Assembly: GCA_025558075.1 (NCBI GenBank)
Contig: JAHLKF010000008.1
Span: forward strand, 1-64,000
Source: Gaertneriomyces semiglobifer
Taxonomy: Eukaryota > Chytridiomycota > Chytridiomycetes > Spizellomycetales > Spizellomycetaceae
Reading direction: 5' to 3'
Length of the DNA stretch: 64,000 bases
Shown one piece after another: positions 22,301-37,200 of the stretch. The notes beneath the pieces are model-generated. The model was not told the origin of the DNA. It worked only from the letters and a program-made list of their open reading frames with translations, and searched no databases. The number at the start of each line of letters is the position of its first letter. The first letter of the stretch is position 1. The position numbers were made by a program, and so were the translations under genes.

Positions 22301-23079
22301 ATATGCGATTGGTAAGGCAATGTTATTTAAGTTCACATCGTTTTACTGACACAAACGTAACAAACGTACTGCATAGGCAAAGCTAAGATGCATGAGAACA
22401 TAACTGCCGATTCACCAGTGTTTTTCGACAGCCTTCTTCCTGGACGTCCATATCCAGGTACATTCGTGGTAGACCCTGCGTCGCGGGGACCATCGGATCC
22501 GCGACTGCCGCCGATATCACCAGCATCGCCTCCGCCGTTCCTCCGTGGACCGTCGAGTCGGTTCTTCCGCGACGGTTCAATCCATCTGGAAAGTTTTGTA
22601 GACAAGGTAAGAAGAAGCCTGGTATGGACGAAAAAATGTAGCCATTGAAAGCCAATTTTCCTTCTCAGACACCGTTGTACGTGCATCCGAAAGTCCCCGT
22701 TGAATTGGTCATGGTAGGAAACGAATGTGTAGAATACTTTCTCACTGTGCCACTCACTCTGTTATTTAAGGATATGTTTAAAAAGCTGGGCCCTCGCTAC
22801 ATCATGGTGGTTCACTCAGGGCGCTTGCGCGGGATAATCACAAAGAAAGGTCTTCTCGCCGCTATACATGGTGACGATGAACCTGTTTATGTCCCCGCAG
22901 CAACCTTGAACCATGGTGGACTGGAGGCAGAGGAATCCAGAACGGGAAAAATTATAGGGCGATTACTCAGAACTCTTTGGAGTAAGGTAACTCGAACGGC
23001 TGCAACATATACGAGTGTGCGGGACGGTGATTCAGAAGCAGTACCGCTGGTTGGTATAGGTAGAAGTGCATCCACGTAG
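19335..23079 (+). CDS. CLC-family chloride channel / Cl-/H+ exchanger
   Basis: A many-exon gene encodes a CLC protein of the Gef1/CLC-3-to-5 type. It has a polar N-terminus ([19 protein letters not shown]..), membrane helices with [13 protein letters not shown], the selectivity motif [10 protein letters not shown], the GKEGP motif ([17 protein letters not shown]) with the gating glutamate, [19 protein letters not shown], the [17 protein letters not shown] stretch and [18 protein letters not shown]. The cytoplasmic tail has two CBS-type segments ([18 protein letters not shown] and [17 protein letters not shown]). The GKEGP glutamate fits a proton-coupled exchanger, usually in endosomal or vacuolar membranes, where it supports acidification and copper or iron handling. 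The exons checked join in frame. An in-frame ATG at 19293 exists upstream, but the sequence between looks like the end of an intron. Confidence 0.92.
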
Positions 23080-23233
23080 TATACATTTACCTGTCTGCCT
23101 GGCGATAATACATAGAGTGGACTGCCAGCTTCATTATCAGCTTCTCCTTGACCAATTTTGAGCTGCAGAAGACTCCCACAGATAGATTTTCATTGACATG
23201 AAGTAGCATTCTTTATTCAACCGCCCAAGGGGG

Positions 23234-24693
23234 ATGGCGCTTCTCCAGACTAATCTAGATCACTCGAGTAACCGTTCGCCGTTACGAAATGACAGTGTTG
23301 CTGCGGTTGGCGCTCTGATCGCCTTGGGTTTGAAAGAACTGCATGAGAGTACAGGTATTTCCGTCCGTCCATGCGGTCTCTACGAACGAAACTGATTCAT
23401 ACCGCCGACAGAAAACTCCATCGCTTCTCCCATTGCAAAACTCGTGAACGATGCCCTGAGACAGATGAAGCAAGATATCGGTGATTCGGCAGTCTTGGCT
23501 GAACCGATCCTTGATTATGCTACTCAGAACATCCACGCTGTGCCGTACTCGCAAGTGTCCAGAGCCGATCGTATCCTCTACGTCGAGGCAGCCCTGTTGA
23601 AAGCGGTCTCGATTCTTGAAAAACTCAAGCCGATCTTACTCACGGCCACCGTGGACAAAAGTACGAACCATGATGAGCTTGCTGTGAATCACATAAGATG
23701 TATCATCAAAACACTGGACATGGCCGTGCTCATGACGGGCTTACCACGACACCGAGATCTGGTGATGAGGATATTGGATGGCATGTCGTCACTGATGGAA
23801 CTCTATAGGCCTTTACCGGCAAACGCACACCGACCTCAGTTGGAGGCAAACGCTCCGTGTTCAATGCCCTTTATACAACACCCTGTACAGTCGTTTCCTG
23901 ACCCACCATCCCTCTTGGCGTTCAGTCGACATGTTGCAGAGAAGAATTGTCCGGTTCTAATCAAAGGGGCAATCTCATGTTGGCCAGCCCTCTCTGAGCG
24001 TCCATGGTGCGATTTGGATTACTTGTGTCGCATTGCTGGCCCGGAACGGATCATCCCGGTAGAGTTGGGAAGCAAGTACACGGACAACGGATGGACCCAA
24101 AGGTTGATGAGGTTTGACGAGTTTCTCACCGCTTACGTGCTTACGGATTTGGCAACTGAACCGGATGAGAGGATTGGTTATCTCGCACAGCATGATTTGT
24201 TCGCACAAATTCCTAGATTACGCCAGGATATCATCGTCCCAGATTACTGTTATGTAAAGGACTGTGAGTCCCCAGATGCTCCTGCTGATGTGATTACGAA
24301 TGCGTGGTTCGGTCCCAAAGGAACAGTGTCGCCTCTGCACCACGACCCATATGACAATCTATTTGCTCAAGTGGTCGGTCGTAAGCATTTTCGCCTCTAT
24401 CACCCCGACGAAACGTCTAAATTGTACCCGCACATGGAGGGAACGATGCTCTCCAATACGAGTGAGGTCGATGTGGAACACCCCGATCTACTCAAATACC
24501 CTTTGTTCGCCTCGGCACAGTGTGTGGAGTGCATCGTCGAGCCTGGAGATCTTTTGTACATTCCGGTATGTTGGCTACACGCGGACGCTGTTGAATCAAA
24601 CTGGACCAAGTACTCACATGCACATTACAGCGAGGATGGTGGCATCATGTACGGTCACTCAGCATTAGCTTTAGTGTTAGCTTCTGGTACTAA
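23234..24693 (+). CDS. KDM8: KDM8/JMJD5 JmjC-domain oxygenase
   Basis: Three exons (23234-23354, 23412-24565, 24631-24693) give 445 residues. The N-terminal half is helical, as in JMJD5. The C-terminal JmjC barrel has the iron and 2-oxoglutarate site: HHDPYDN (H-x-D), a Lys in VGRKHFRLYHP, and the distal His in the last exon (RGWWHHVRSLSISFSVSFWY). Family members are Fe(II)/2-oxoglutarate oxygenases, reported as arginine hydroxylases or proteases acting on chromatin and other proteins. The last exon is easily missed: the 65-nt intron at 24566-24630 has no in-frame stop, so an unspliced reading runs to 24706 and loses the conserved ending. The true stop is the TAA at 24691. The gene converges with the PAK gene 281 bp away. 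Confidence 0.93.
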
Positions 24694-24973
24694 CGCTACG
24701 ATATAATCATTTACACATAGTACACTTTCAATAGCATTGTATATCGGCCGTGTTGCACCATTAAATCCATTAAACCCGTCGATGGGGTTTCGCCCTGGTT
24801 GTCGACATGACGCCACCGGCAAAAAGTTCCGTCACGTCAACCAACGTGGATCACGCAACGTTCGACTTGTTCCACTGGGCCCAACACCGACGGCTAACTC
24901 AGAGATGCAAGGCACTCTGGCAAACTCGGCCGACAACGGAAAAGCGTCGTGCAATAGAAGCGGGGCCAAGCTA

Positions 24974-27764
<2,791 letters not shown>

Positions 27765-29282
27765 GATGATCTGCGCGGTGCGAGGTGGGTGGTGATGGTG
27801 GTGGTGGTGGGTGAGCGCAATCTATGGGAGAGGCAGCAGCAGTGTATTTTCTATTCAGACAAGTGTATATAAGCAGCAGATGTGGCTAGAGGGGTGAGTG
27901 GAGGACAAAGGGAACTTGTAGTGTTTGACAACGACAGCGGCCAATCGAGGAGGCAGGAGCAGTAGGATAAGAGAGAGAGAGAGAGAGAGGATTGACTCTA
28001 TTTACTCGGAGGGCGTTCCTGGGGGGAATTCTGATGATGGTTTTTTCACACGCTACAGTGGCAACGGACGCATGGCGGAGGAGGGTGTAGAGCCGAGAGC
28101 GTAAGCGTTGCGTGGCGTCCGTCCGAGGCGTTATAGGTGTTGCGAGGTTGCAGATGGCTGAGAGGAGCCTGATGAGAGAATGTCTATCACTGCCCCCTTA
28201 GCGGGAGTCACCAGTAGCTGTTGTTGTGTATGTGTATGTGGGTTCCCGTTGTGTAAAGCCAGTCAGTCTACTTTGGTGGTTGTGTGCCGTGCCGCACGCT
28301 GAACAGTTGGCAACACTTAACAAAGTTGGACGCGGCAAACGGCAAACGGCAAACGCAACGAATGAACACATTTGCATTGCATTGCACTGCTGTTGTGGTT
28401 GTGGTTGTGGGTTGCAGAAGAGCAAAGGAGCGAGTGATATAATGATGAGTGGAATGGATCTGGTTGATGCTGATCATCAGAGATGGCGGATGTTAACTGG
28501 GAGAAACATCCCTTTGAATTGAAGAAGCCAAGCAAATGAAGGAAGCCATCGCAAGACAGCGCTATTAGTTGAAAGGGCATTCGACAGCGAGCTGTTGTTG
28601 TTATTGCAGTGGCGCTCATGCCTTATGAATTATTATGTGCTGAAGATCCAAGATCAAGATCAATTTCCAATTCAATTCTGTCCCATACGTAAACGCTCCT
28701 GTTTGGAACATGAATTCATGTTTGCCCATTACATCTGTCGATGTCGACTGTCGGCACCAGCAGTCTGCCCCTGCCCCTGGCTCATCATGCTCATGCTCAT
28801 GCTCAAGATCAACTGCTCAGATGCAGATTCAAGATCAAGATCAAATTCACTGTGTGAGCGCTCGTCTGTGGGCCATGCCTTAATATTTATATTTAATGCA
28901 TATCTGAATTAGCAGCGCAAATGGGGACCAAGAATAATGAGATGGGAACACCTTGGGGTTAGGGTATGTGCTTTGTTTGCTTATGTAATAACACATTCAG
29001 GTAATTGATATCTGACGGTAACAACGTCGGCAACCGATATTCGATGCCGAACTGTGGATTGGCCATTGGGGGCATTGATATTGGCATTACTGCAGGTTGG
29101 GTAAAAGTACGTACTAGTAATAGCATCATCACACGCACAGTAGAATACCAAGTCGTCTGCCCATTCCCATCACAGATCCAGGTCCAGATTCAAGCAACAC
29201 CAGCAACAGCAAAAGCAGCAGGGAAAAGCGCTACCTGTGTTATTTAGTCACAACCTCACACAACACACACGCACATACCCCG
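27765..29282. other. Divergent intergenic region with simple repeats
   Basis: This separates the PAK start from the NOSIP start. It holds a GGT-rich tract (27785-27812), a GA dinucleotide run (27971-27989), and short repeats of AAGATC and CATGCT type (about 28640-28840). The frames here lack any family similarity. It is probably a shared, low-complexity promoter region. Confidence 0.5.
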
Positions 29283-30442
29283 ATGTCCAGGTAGGGCACC
29301 GTCTGCATTGTCATTCAGTACCATAGGTCGTACTGACAAGTGCATGTCACATCACATAACAGACATTCAAAGAACAACACCGCCTTGTCCTTTTTCACCC
29401 ATGCAGAAAAACAAAAACTAAACTATGGCACCCAAAAGCAACGCCTCGGCCGCGATTCCTTCAGAAACTTTAACGCATGCTTCCTCTGTCTCGCAACCGC
29501 ACGAGATCCTGTTTCCTGGTGAGTATTTGATGCACTCCCATGCGAAAACTCTCGGGTTATTGCTCTTATTGATTAACGCGACAAACGCGCTTACCCCTCT
29601 CAAAAGTCTACAGGGTCACATCAGCTGCAAAGAGTGCATGTACGAAAACATCCTTCAGCAAAAAAAAGAAATAACGAGGCAGCGATCCTTATATGAAGGA
29701 CAACAACGAGCACTCCTTGAGCAAAATGCCCAGGATATACGGGCACAAGAGGAGGCAGAATTACACAAATTTCAACGCACAGAAACGCACTTTTTGCCCG
29801 CCACTACCTCTGCACCAACTGCAACACCTGCTCCAAAACAGTCCCAAACAGGCCTCGCACAACCAAACGATACTCGCTCGCATGACGCACATCCGATACC
29901 TGTTAACGGCGGCACGCCGCACTCGGGAAACAGCACGCCCGCCCCGACGGATGCCCTGCCGAGTTTCTGGGTACCTTCGTTGACGCCCGCAGCAAAACCA
30001 GATATTGTGGATGCTCCTAAAGCAGAGACTCTTTGTACTGCAACACATGATCATCATCCTGTGAGCATCAAGAAACTGATCAACGTCAACTTTACCCCCG
30101 TCAAGGGGTCGGAAACAGAACACATTTGTCCAGCGTGTTTCAAAACGTTAACCAATGGTACGAAAATGGCTATATTGCGGAATTGTGGGCATGTTCTGTG
30201 CAAAGGCTGCTGCACAAAGTTTGTCCTCTCTTCGCAAAAATGTCACATCTGTGAGAAAAAGTGCAAAGAGCGCGATGTCATCAAGTTGAGCGTCGAAGGT
30301 GCGTCCATCGGTCCTTTTGTCGCTCCCCCTCCGCCGCTTCTGCTTACCTCTTTCCTCTCACCTCTTACCTCAATCAACAGGCACTGGATTTGTGGCGGCA
30401 GGGAATGTTGAAGCCAAAAGAACCTCTGTTGCGTTTCAGTAA
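29283..30442 (+). CDS. NOSIP: NOSIP-like U-box/RING ubiquitin ligase
   Basis: Four exons (29283-29290, 29363-29518, 29607-30298, 30381-30442) give 305 residues, the usual length for NOSIP. The mini first exon codes only MS plus two bases, so the start reads MSRHSKNNTALSFFTHAEKQ, the conserved NOSIP opening. The split U-box begins CFLCLATARDPVSC and continues GHISCKECMYENILQQKKEI. A coiled segment, a low-complexity Pro/Thr linker and the hallmark LPSFWVPSLTPAAK follow. The second RING-like half is CPACFKTLTNGTKMAILRNC with CGHVLCKGCC and CHICEKKCKERDVIKL, and the end is GTGFVAAGNVEAKRTSVAFQ. NOSIP proteins act as E3 ligases and associate with the spliceosome. The gene converges with IFT70, leaving 72 bp between their ends. 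Confidence 0.93.
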
Positions 30443-30514
30443 AGTTTCATTCCCCACCGCCCATTCATTTATGAACATGTACATGGATTGTCTCGCTAAT
30501 GTGTCTAAACTATC

Positions 30515-33144
30515 TTATTCGTATAATCTTATAAACAAGCTCTTCAAAAGCCGTGCTTCTGAGCTGACGTCCCTTTTGACTTGATGCCGCGTCTTCGCCG
30601 AACTCTGCACGTTAGCAGCCGACGCATCAAGAGCATTCACGGCTGCCGGTATGTCGCGGCCATGCAGCTCACAATTATCAAAAAACTGTAAAATCTCTTG
30701 AAAGATGGAATCTTTCAATAATATCATGTGCTTTGCCAGCATTTCAAACAGCGAAACAAAGCAGCGCTTTGCATAATACCACGTATCTGTGCCAAGCTAT
30801 CCGCCACGCAGAACCATCTCCGTTAGATTGCTTGCCGTCAGACAGGCGCTTGTCAAAGACTTTTTTCTCACCTTGCGGTTGAATGGTTCCAAACTTTTCA
30901 TAATCCGGCTAATCCCAAATTCATAATTCCCTTTTGAACAATAAAGCGTTCCGATGACCAAATTGACAATGCAAAGATGATATGTCCTCTTGGTAGCGTC
31001 TTCAAATGCAACGCGTTCTTCCTCTTTTTCAATCTTGCGCATGAGTTCCTCAGCTTCCTCGTTTTGAGATGTCATGATGTATGACACACATAGGTTGGCG
31101 AGAACAATGGCAGGCACTTCTAGGATCTTTGTAAAGTGCGCAAGCGGTGTTGTGAACATTATTGATCGAACTGACAAACCTAATGACTGGCTGCCCCTTA
31201 CGTTCTCAAACTGCTTTTTCACTATGGGCTCGTAAAACGATATCGCCTCTTTGTATTTGCTTTCTTGCATAAAAAGCACGTGTGCCACGTTCAACTTCCA
31301 GACGTCGTGTTCATTGCAAAACTCGACACTTTTTCTAAAGATCTTTTCGACCATCGAGTAGTTTTCGCGGTCCCAGTAGATTTTCGCCTGTGCCATCAAC
31401 ACTGGAATATATCTAGAACCCGGATGAATCGTCGATGAGAACAACACTCTGCATGGAGTGTGCCTTCCGATCTGCTCACCTTTCCGTAGCCTCATCGTAC
31501 TCGTTGACAAGACGTTTGATTGATTCTTCGTCATGGTTTTGCCGTGCTTCCTGCACTTGCTTGGTGAGCCGTCGCAAGGTTTCCATATGTTTGTTTGCCA
31601 AGTCATCAAGCTTGCCATAAGCCTCTTCAGGTGACGCTTGACGCAAAAGCATGGCTTCTATATAGTCGTACAACGACTGAAGGGTGAACGCAAGGTGAGC
31701 TTATCTCATTTCATTCTTTTGCTTTTCAGCAAGGCTTGACCTACCGGCTCTAGTAAACTTCCGGCGACCTGCGCGTTCTCGGCCAGCAGGTCAGCCGCAA
31801 AGTCGGCGTAGTCGTACTTGATGTACAATAAAAGCAGATTGGAGAACGCCTCGGGCGGCGCCGGAACGAGTTGCAGCAGGAAACTGAGCTTTTCGAACCC
31901 GCCTGCCGGGTCTTCTTCCATGTGCACCAAGGCCAGGTTGTGCAACGTCACTGGGTCCAACTCTTCTTCATTTCGGGGTGGCATATCTGTCAAAGCTTCC
32001 TTGGCTGCTTCCACTGTGAGGAGGGCATAAAGGATCAGCACCACGTGCTCGCATAGGAAGTTGATGTAGATACGTACTGTTCTTTAGTTGGTACTCTATG
32101 GCGGCCTTTAAGTTGAATGCCTCAACCAGGTAGGTCTCGTGTAACACCTGTGAATTTCCCACGCTACGGACCTCCATCCCTTCAGTGGCCATTCCAACTC
32201 CAAGTTCTTGAAACACATGTCAATACACAGAACGCTTCTTCCTGCAGGTGCAGCAGACACATACCAGGATGTTCTTTGATCCCTCTCTCAATAATGTCAG
32301 CAATGTATTTCAAAGCAGGCACATACTGCTTCAGCAAGTAATGACAAAGCGCGACATTATATGATAGTTCCGCGCGATATCCCAGTATCTTGAGTGCTTC
32401 CTGGTACTTGACGCATGCGTCTTCCAGGTTGCCTTCCTTGATCAGACCATTAAAATGTGGATCAGAAAAGACAAATATTCATAGAACACGCACTTTGAAC
32501 AGTAGGCAGGCCTCATTGACCAGTCTATCTGGATCATTGGCAGGCGCATGCTCAACGAGAAGCCTGCATCCGTCGAGGTCATCCATAGCATACTTAATAG
32601 CTGCTTGAAGCTTCAGCACCTAATCGTATCAATTGGCTGTTAAAGAGATGTACACGCTACTACTGTCAATGGGTGAGGTGCATACCCTATCGGCGTAGTC
32701 AGGATGATCGATCTGGGCGCACACTTTTTGCGACTCGACAAACTGTCCCGCTCGGAATAAACTTTGGGCGTAATACAAGAAATACGCTTCATTTTCCGGG
32801 TAGTACTTGGTGAGCTGCTCATAACTGACACCGTATCACCGTCAGTTGTGATTCTCACACTGTTCCTCATCTGTGGCACCATCATACCAGTTTGACGATT
32901 CCTGAAAGTCCTGCACCATGTAATAGCAATAACCGAGCAGACTTAGGATTGGTAGACTTTCCGGCGCTGTGTTGAGCTCGTTGCTCAATATTTTTATGAC
33001 ATCGTTGTACCGTCCGTCGCGGATGAAAGAATAGATCGTAGTAGTGTATTTACCATCCGGGATCTGAAATAAGCCGACGGGAGCCGCACCTGCGCGGTAC
33101 GAAGTGGTAGGGGCGACGCCTGTTCGAGGACCATAGGAAGTCAT
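30515..33144 (-). CDS. IFT70: Intraflagellar transport protein IFT70 (TTC30)
   Basis: Reading down from the ATG at 33144 (MTSYGPRTGVAPTTSYRAG), the exons give the full TTC30 pattern. It includes IPDGKYTTTIYSFIRDGRYN, LSLLGYCYYMVQDFQ, GVGMATEGMEVRSVGNSQVL with VEAFNLKAAIEYQLKN, DMPPRNEEELDPVTLHNLAL, LRRLTKQVQEARQNHDEES, KLNVAHVLFMQESKYKEAIS and IVLANLCVSYIMTSQNEEAE. It closes with GNYEFGISRIMKSLEPFNRK and a C-terminus containing AKHMILLKDSIFQEILQFFD. The TPR units span nearly the whole protein. IFT70 is a core IFT-B component that wraps IFT52/IFT88 and is needed to build the flagellum and to handle tubulin glutamylation. Its presence shows a flagellated zoospore stage. It lies head to head with CYB5D1. 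Confidence 0.95.
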
Positions 33145-33308
33145 GCTACTGAGTGGAGATCAGTTGGCACTAGGACCTGGTCGCGAAACGCTTGTGGGAG
33201 GAACTTGGAACGAACGCGCTACGAGTTGTATTATGTAAGCACAATCCCCGACGCAATTGACAGCTTGTTCAGAGGAAACTTTCGCACTCGGTCCCGTCGC
33301 AGCGGAAA
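33145..33308. promoter_or_regulatory. Shared bidirectional promoter of IFT70 and CYB5D1
   Basis: Only 164 bp separate the ATG codons of two flagellar genes that point away from each other. The interval must hold both core promoters and probably common control elements. No TATA box is evident. I could not assign a factor site such as an X-box by eye. Confidence 0.6.
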
Positions 33309-34157
33309 ATGTCCGAGGACTTTGAAACCAAGTACTTTACGCCTTCCGAGGTAGAGTTGCATAATGCAGCTGAAGATTGCTGGGTCTCCTGGCTAGGGTA
33401 TGTCTACAATTTGACCAGCCTTGTGGCGGACAAGAAGGAGGACCCCCTGGCGGCGCCCATATTGAGAAATGCTGGCAAAGATATCTCGCATTGGTTCGAC
33501 AAGTCCAATGGAGAAGTAAGTATCATAACATGCAGACGGATAACTGCTGTAGTGAACTGACTGCAGATTAGCTTCGCACGCAAATTAACCCGTTGACCAA
33601 TTGCCTTGCGCCTTACACCCCAGAAGGGCCGTTTTTTCACGTACCGCCTCTGTTCCCAACATCGAGCTGGGCCGGTGTAAATGATTCGGACAGCAACGTC
33701 CCATGGTGGATGGATAAGGAGCGGTATTGCATAGGCCGGTTGAGCCAGAAGACCAGGAAAATGCGAATCATCAATACTTTAACTCAAGATGAACATGTCG
33801 TGGAGGTTCGAGGATTGAGTCATCTTGCATTGTTCTACACTGACCAGATTGACTAGGTCGCCTCCGAAGAGTCGCTATCAGCAATACAGGAGAGATACAT
33901 GGCGCTCAACGCCCATGCAAAAGGTTACATGTGGAAGAGACTCGGCCAACTGCTAGACATGTCTCAAACGTTGGACCAGAACGGGATAAAAGATGATACT
34001 ATGCATTTTCAGAGAGTGGGAATGGACGAGGAGAAACATCTTCCGGCGATTCATCTATACTTCAGGTTAGTCGTTGCCAATTTGCAAAGTGCTGCCTATG
34101 AGAATGCATCTGATACTCGTCGAATCCTAATGCAGCGACGACCTCACAGTAGCATGA
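33309..34157 (+). CDS. CYB5D1: Cytochrome b5 domain protein CYB5D1 (flagellar)
   Basis: Four exons (33309-33515, 33572-33805, 33857-34065, 34136-34157) give 223 residues, close to animal CYB5D1. The N-terminal cytochrome b5-like fold has YFTPSEVELHNAAEDCWVSW, GYVYNLTSL and AGKDISHWFD, the last with the haem-ligand-type His. The second half has INPLTNCLAPYTPEG, PWWMDKERYCIGRLSQKTR and RIINTLTQDEHVVEV. A ubiquitin-like C-terminal part follows, ending AIHLYFSDDLTVA. CYB5D1 is placed at ciliary radial spokes and linked to redox control of beating in other flagellates. It starts 164 bp from IFT70 and converges on RPAP1, 99 bp away. Confidence 0.93.
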
Positions 34158-34255
34158 TTCAAAATCGTTAGCTGCTAGTGGAATACACACATGAATTGTC
34201 GTATAATACAGGTGATCAGACTGAATATGTACAATTTCCGATCAGCGCAAACGTA

Positions 34256-37200
34256 TCAGCTCGAGTCTAGGGACCAACCGTGCTTGATGGACTCTGAGAT
34301 CGAGGGATTCAAGCCTTCTGAAATCATAGTGATCAGACGATTTTTGAAGTCAGGCGCAATGGGGCTAACGCCGTTGGCTCCATTCCAGACTTGTGACAGC
34401 TGGTTGACTGCAACGGCATAAAGGAATGGCGTGCTTTTTCGTGATACGCGTTCCTCGTGCAGTGCTTGGAAGTATAGTAATAAAACGCGCTCGTTACTTT
34501 CCTGGTAATTGAAGTAGTCGAGTGCACCATTTGGAGCAGGTACTTCGGTCGTCCGCACCGCGAAAGACCCCAGCAGGTCCATGCAGTGGGTCCAGAATGC
34601 CTCTCGGCAGTCTGACGGAAATCCCATGGCCAAAGGTAACATTAGGAAAGATCCGAACACGGCGTCGCCAAATGACACAGCCGTGTATTGCTCCAACAAC
34701 TCCCGGTAAAATTCTTGGAAGCGTGCGTCTCCCCCAACGCTCTCCTCCATATGACGGGCGAACTGCGCGTCAGGGACGGCGCAATACCGGGTCAATGCTT
34801 CTTGCAACAAGCCATTCACATCTGGTTGAGCAAACAGTTCTCCTTGACTTGTAGGAGGCAGTAGGAAAATATTCATAAGCCGTACAACCCTGGCAGCACA
34901 AGGAACCCTAGAAGACCACCAACGGGGAGTTACGGCTGATTCCAGTCTTTTGATGAGACGTAAACATTCAGCTACTATTTCTGCGGCGCCCTCCCGTCCT
35001 ATACCAGGAAGGGGCATAGAATCGGTCAAAGTATCGGCAAATTGTTGGGATTCCGCATGTAACTTCTCAAAAATTGCGAACATCCAATCACGGCGCACAG
35101 GAAGTGATATTGATCGCTTGTTGCCTTCCATGAGCATAGAGTGTAGATGTTCAGATTGACCTTGGTAAAGCCCCTTGGACGCCAACAGCGTTACATCGCT
35201 ATACATGTCGTAGTCGAAAATTTCCTGTATGCGCTGCGATAACTGGGCGTCTAATGCTGGGACCTCATCAACACCTTGCAGCCCAAGCTGGATGTTATGA
35301 TGCAAAATGTACTTATTGAGCAACCTGCTAGCGATGTACTCATCTCCTGGCAATAGACCAGCTAATGTTGCAAGAGCAACAGCCGCAACCCGCGGAAGCT
35401 CAATCGAATCCTTCCCCAACTGCTGCATGACGTCCACTGCGGATAGCCAAGAGTAAGCCAAGGCCGTTTTACCTTGAGCGAAGAACCGCACCCAATCGGT
35501 ATGTGTGTAACAATCCTCGATTTCTTCTAGGGCGGCCTCGAGCATGGACTGCGTCTCAACGGATGTGAGGTAATCAGATAATACACTGACGTACTCCTCT
35601 TTTGAGCCAGCGAGCCACGAAAGGAGATCGAGGAACGAGGAATAACGGTCGCAGTGGACGGTGAAAACAACAAGCATTCCAGCTAGGGATGTTCGCGCTT
35701 CTGTCTGCAAGCCAGCTAAGTGCCAACCAAATAGTGGTGCCACTGATTCGGACGACTGCCTCCGCCGTTGTCGAATACCACCAACCATTGCTCGGACAGA
35801 CGCTGCGGTACTACTCTGGTACCATCCGTAAGGGCGCCGCATATACTGCATTAACTGATCTGCTACCATGCTGCACTTCGCAGGCGTATTCAGTTGTATC
35901 AAGCGGGCGTATTCCGTCATGAAGTTCAGCACCGCTCCATAATGATCCCACTCTGTCAGACTGTTATGCGGGCAAGATGAAGGTGAGCTTAGTAGGAGCT
36001 CCAGAAACGGCCATAAAGCGTCGTTTGTGCCGCCAACATCCAGCAAAGGTCCGAACGATTGAGTAAGCGTAATCAACATTCTTGTGAAGCTCGCCCGACA
36101 TTTTACTATGTACGGCTTCGCAAGAGCGTCACCCCTCTTCACGTAGAGCTGCCGCGCCTTGTCATATAATATCTGGCGATAGTCGTCAAAAACTGAACCG
36201 GACAAGCCATAGCCAAACAGGATGCGGAACACGGCCCAGACTTCCGATTGTAGTCCATAGCCTGCCTCGTGAAAGGACTCTGGAAGGTCATAAATGTTCA
36301 CCGATATAAAACGAAGAACCTCGTCGGCAATTCCAAAGTTCGCTAGCTTCTGGGAAACCTCTCGGCTAGCTTGGCATAGGACTCGCACCAGTTTGAATCC
36401 CAAACTGGGCAAAAGTTGAAGTCCAGAAGGCGCAGGCCACGGCATGCGGAAGAGTCTATCTCTAACCCCTGCAATTAATCCTTCACACTCAATCACCTGA
36501 TAGGCGGTAGCACGTGAATGTCGCGCTACTCGTATTAAGATGCGAATAATATCATTAACAGCATCCAGTGCAAGATCCCGAGACCGTAACAAATAGCTAA
36601 AGCGGGTGAGAATATTCGTCGACAATAAACCCAGAACAGCATCCCTTCGTATTAGGTGAACGGCAGACTCCATCGTTCCGTCATTTTCTGGTGGTTCAAA
36701 CAGGTGCCCCAGTCCAGTGGAGCGCACTCGAAAGAACTCCTGGTTGTCGATAGAAGTGGCGTACGCGCGGTGGCCAAAACGTGTTAGGAAAAAATCATCC
36801 CACAATGTTTCCTCAGCATTCTGGGTAAAAGAACCAACTCCCAACGCAGCTGCCAGTGCTCCAAGTGTGTTCATTAGTACAGTTTCATGAGTGTCATCTA
36901 GTGCTAAGCGCAAGTGCAACAGTAGGTTTTTCCTCATGAGCAAAGCAACCAAAGCAATACATCGTCCTCTTCCGTAAGTGTCGCCATAAAATTTCGCCAA
37001 GATGAATCCTAAGACACGAATACTGACGGCTCGCTGTGATGGTACGGTGCTGCGAGATAGGTGAAGAAGTTCATCAATCGAATAACCGGCCTTTGAAGGA
37101 GACGAGGAATGGTGATGAAGCCCGAGGTGAACCGGAACATTTGCATTTCGGTCCACCAGGTTTCCAGATAGATCAAATCGAAGATCTGCTGCATCCTTTT

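Noticed and set aside
24566..24706. KDM8 C-terminus ending ..LVLASGTNATI
   Set aside because: This is intron read-through plus the wrong frame; the spliced exon gives the conserved WWHHVRSLSISFSVSFWY ending.
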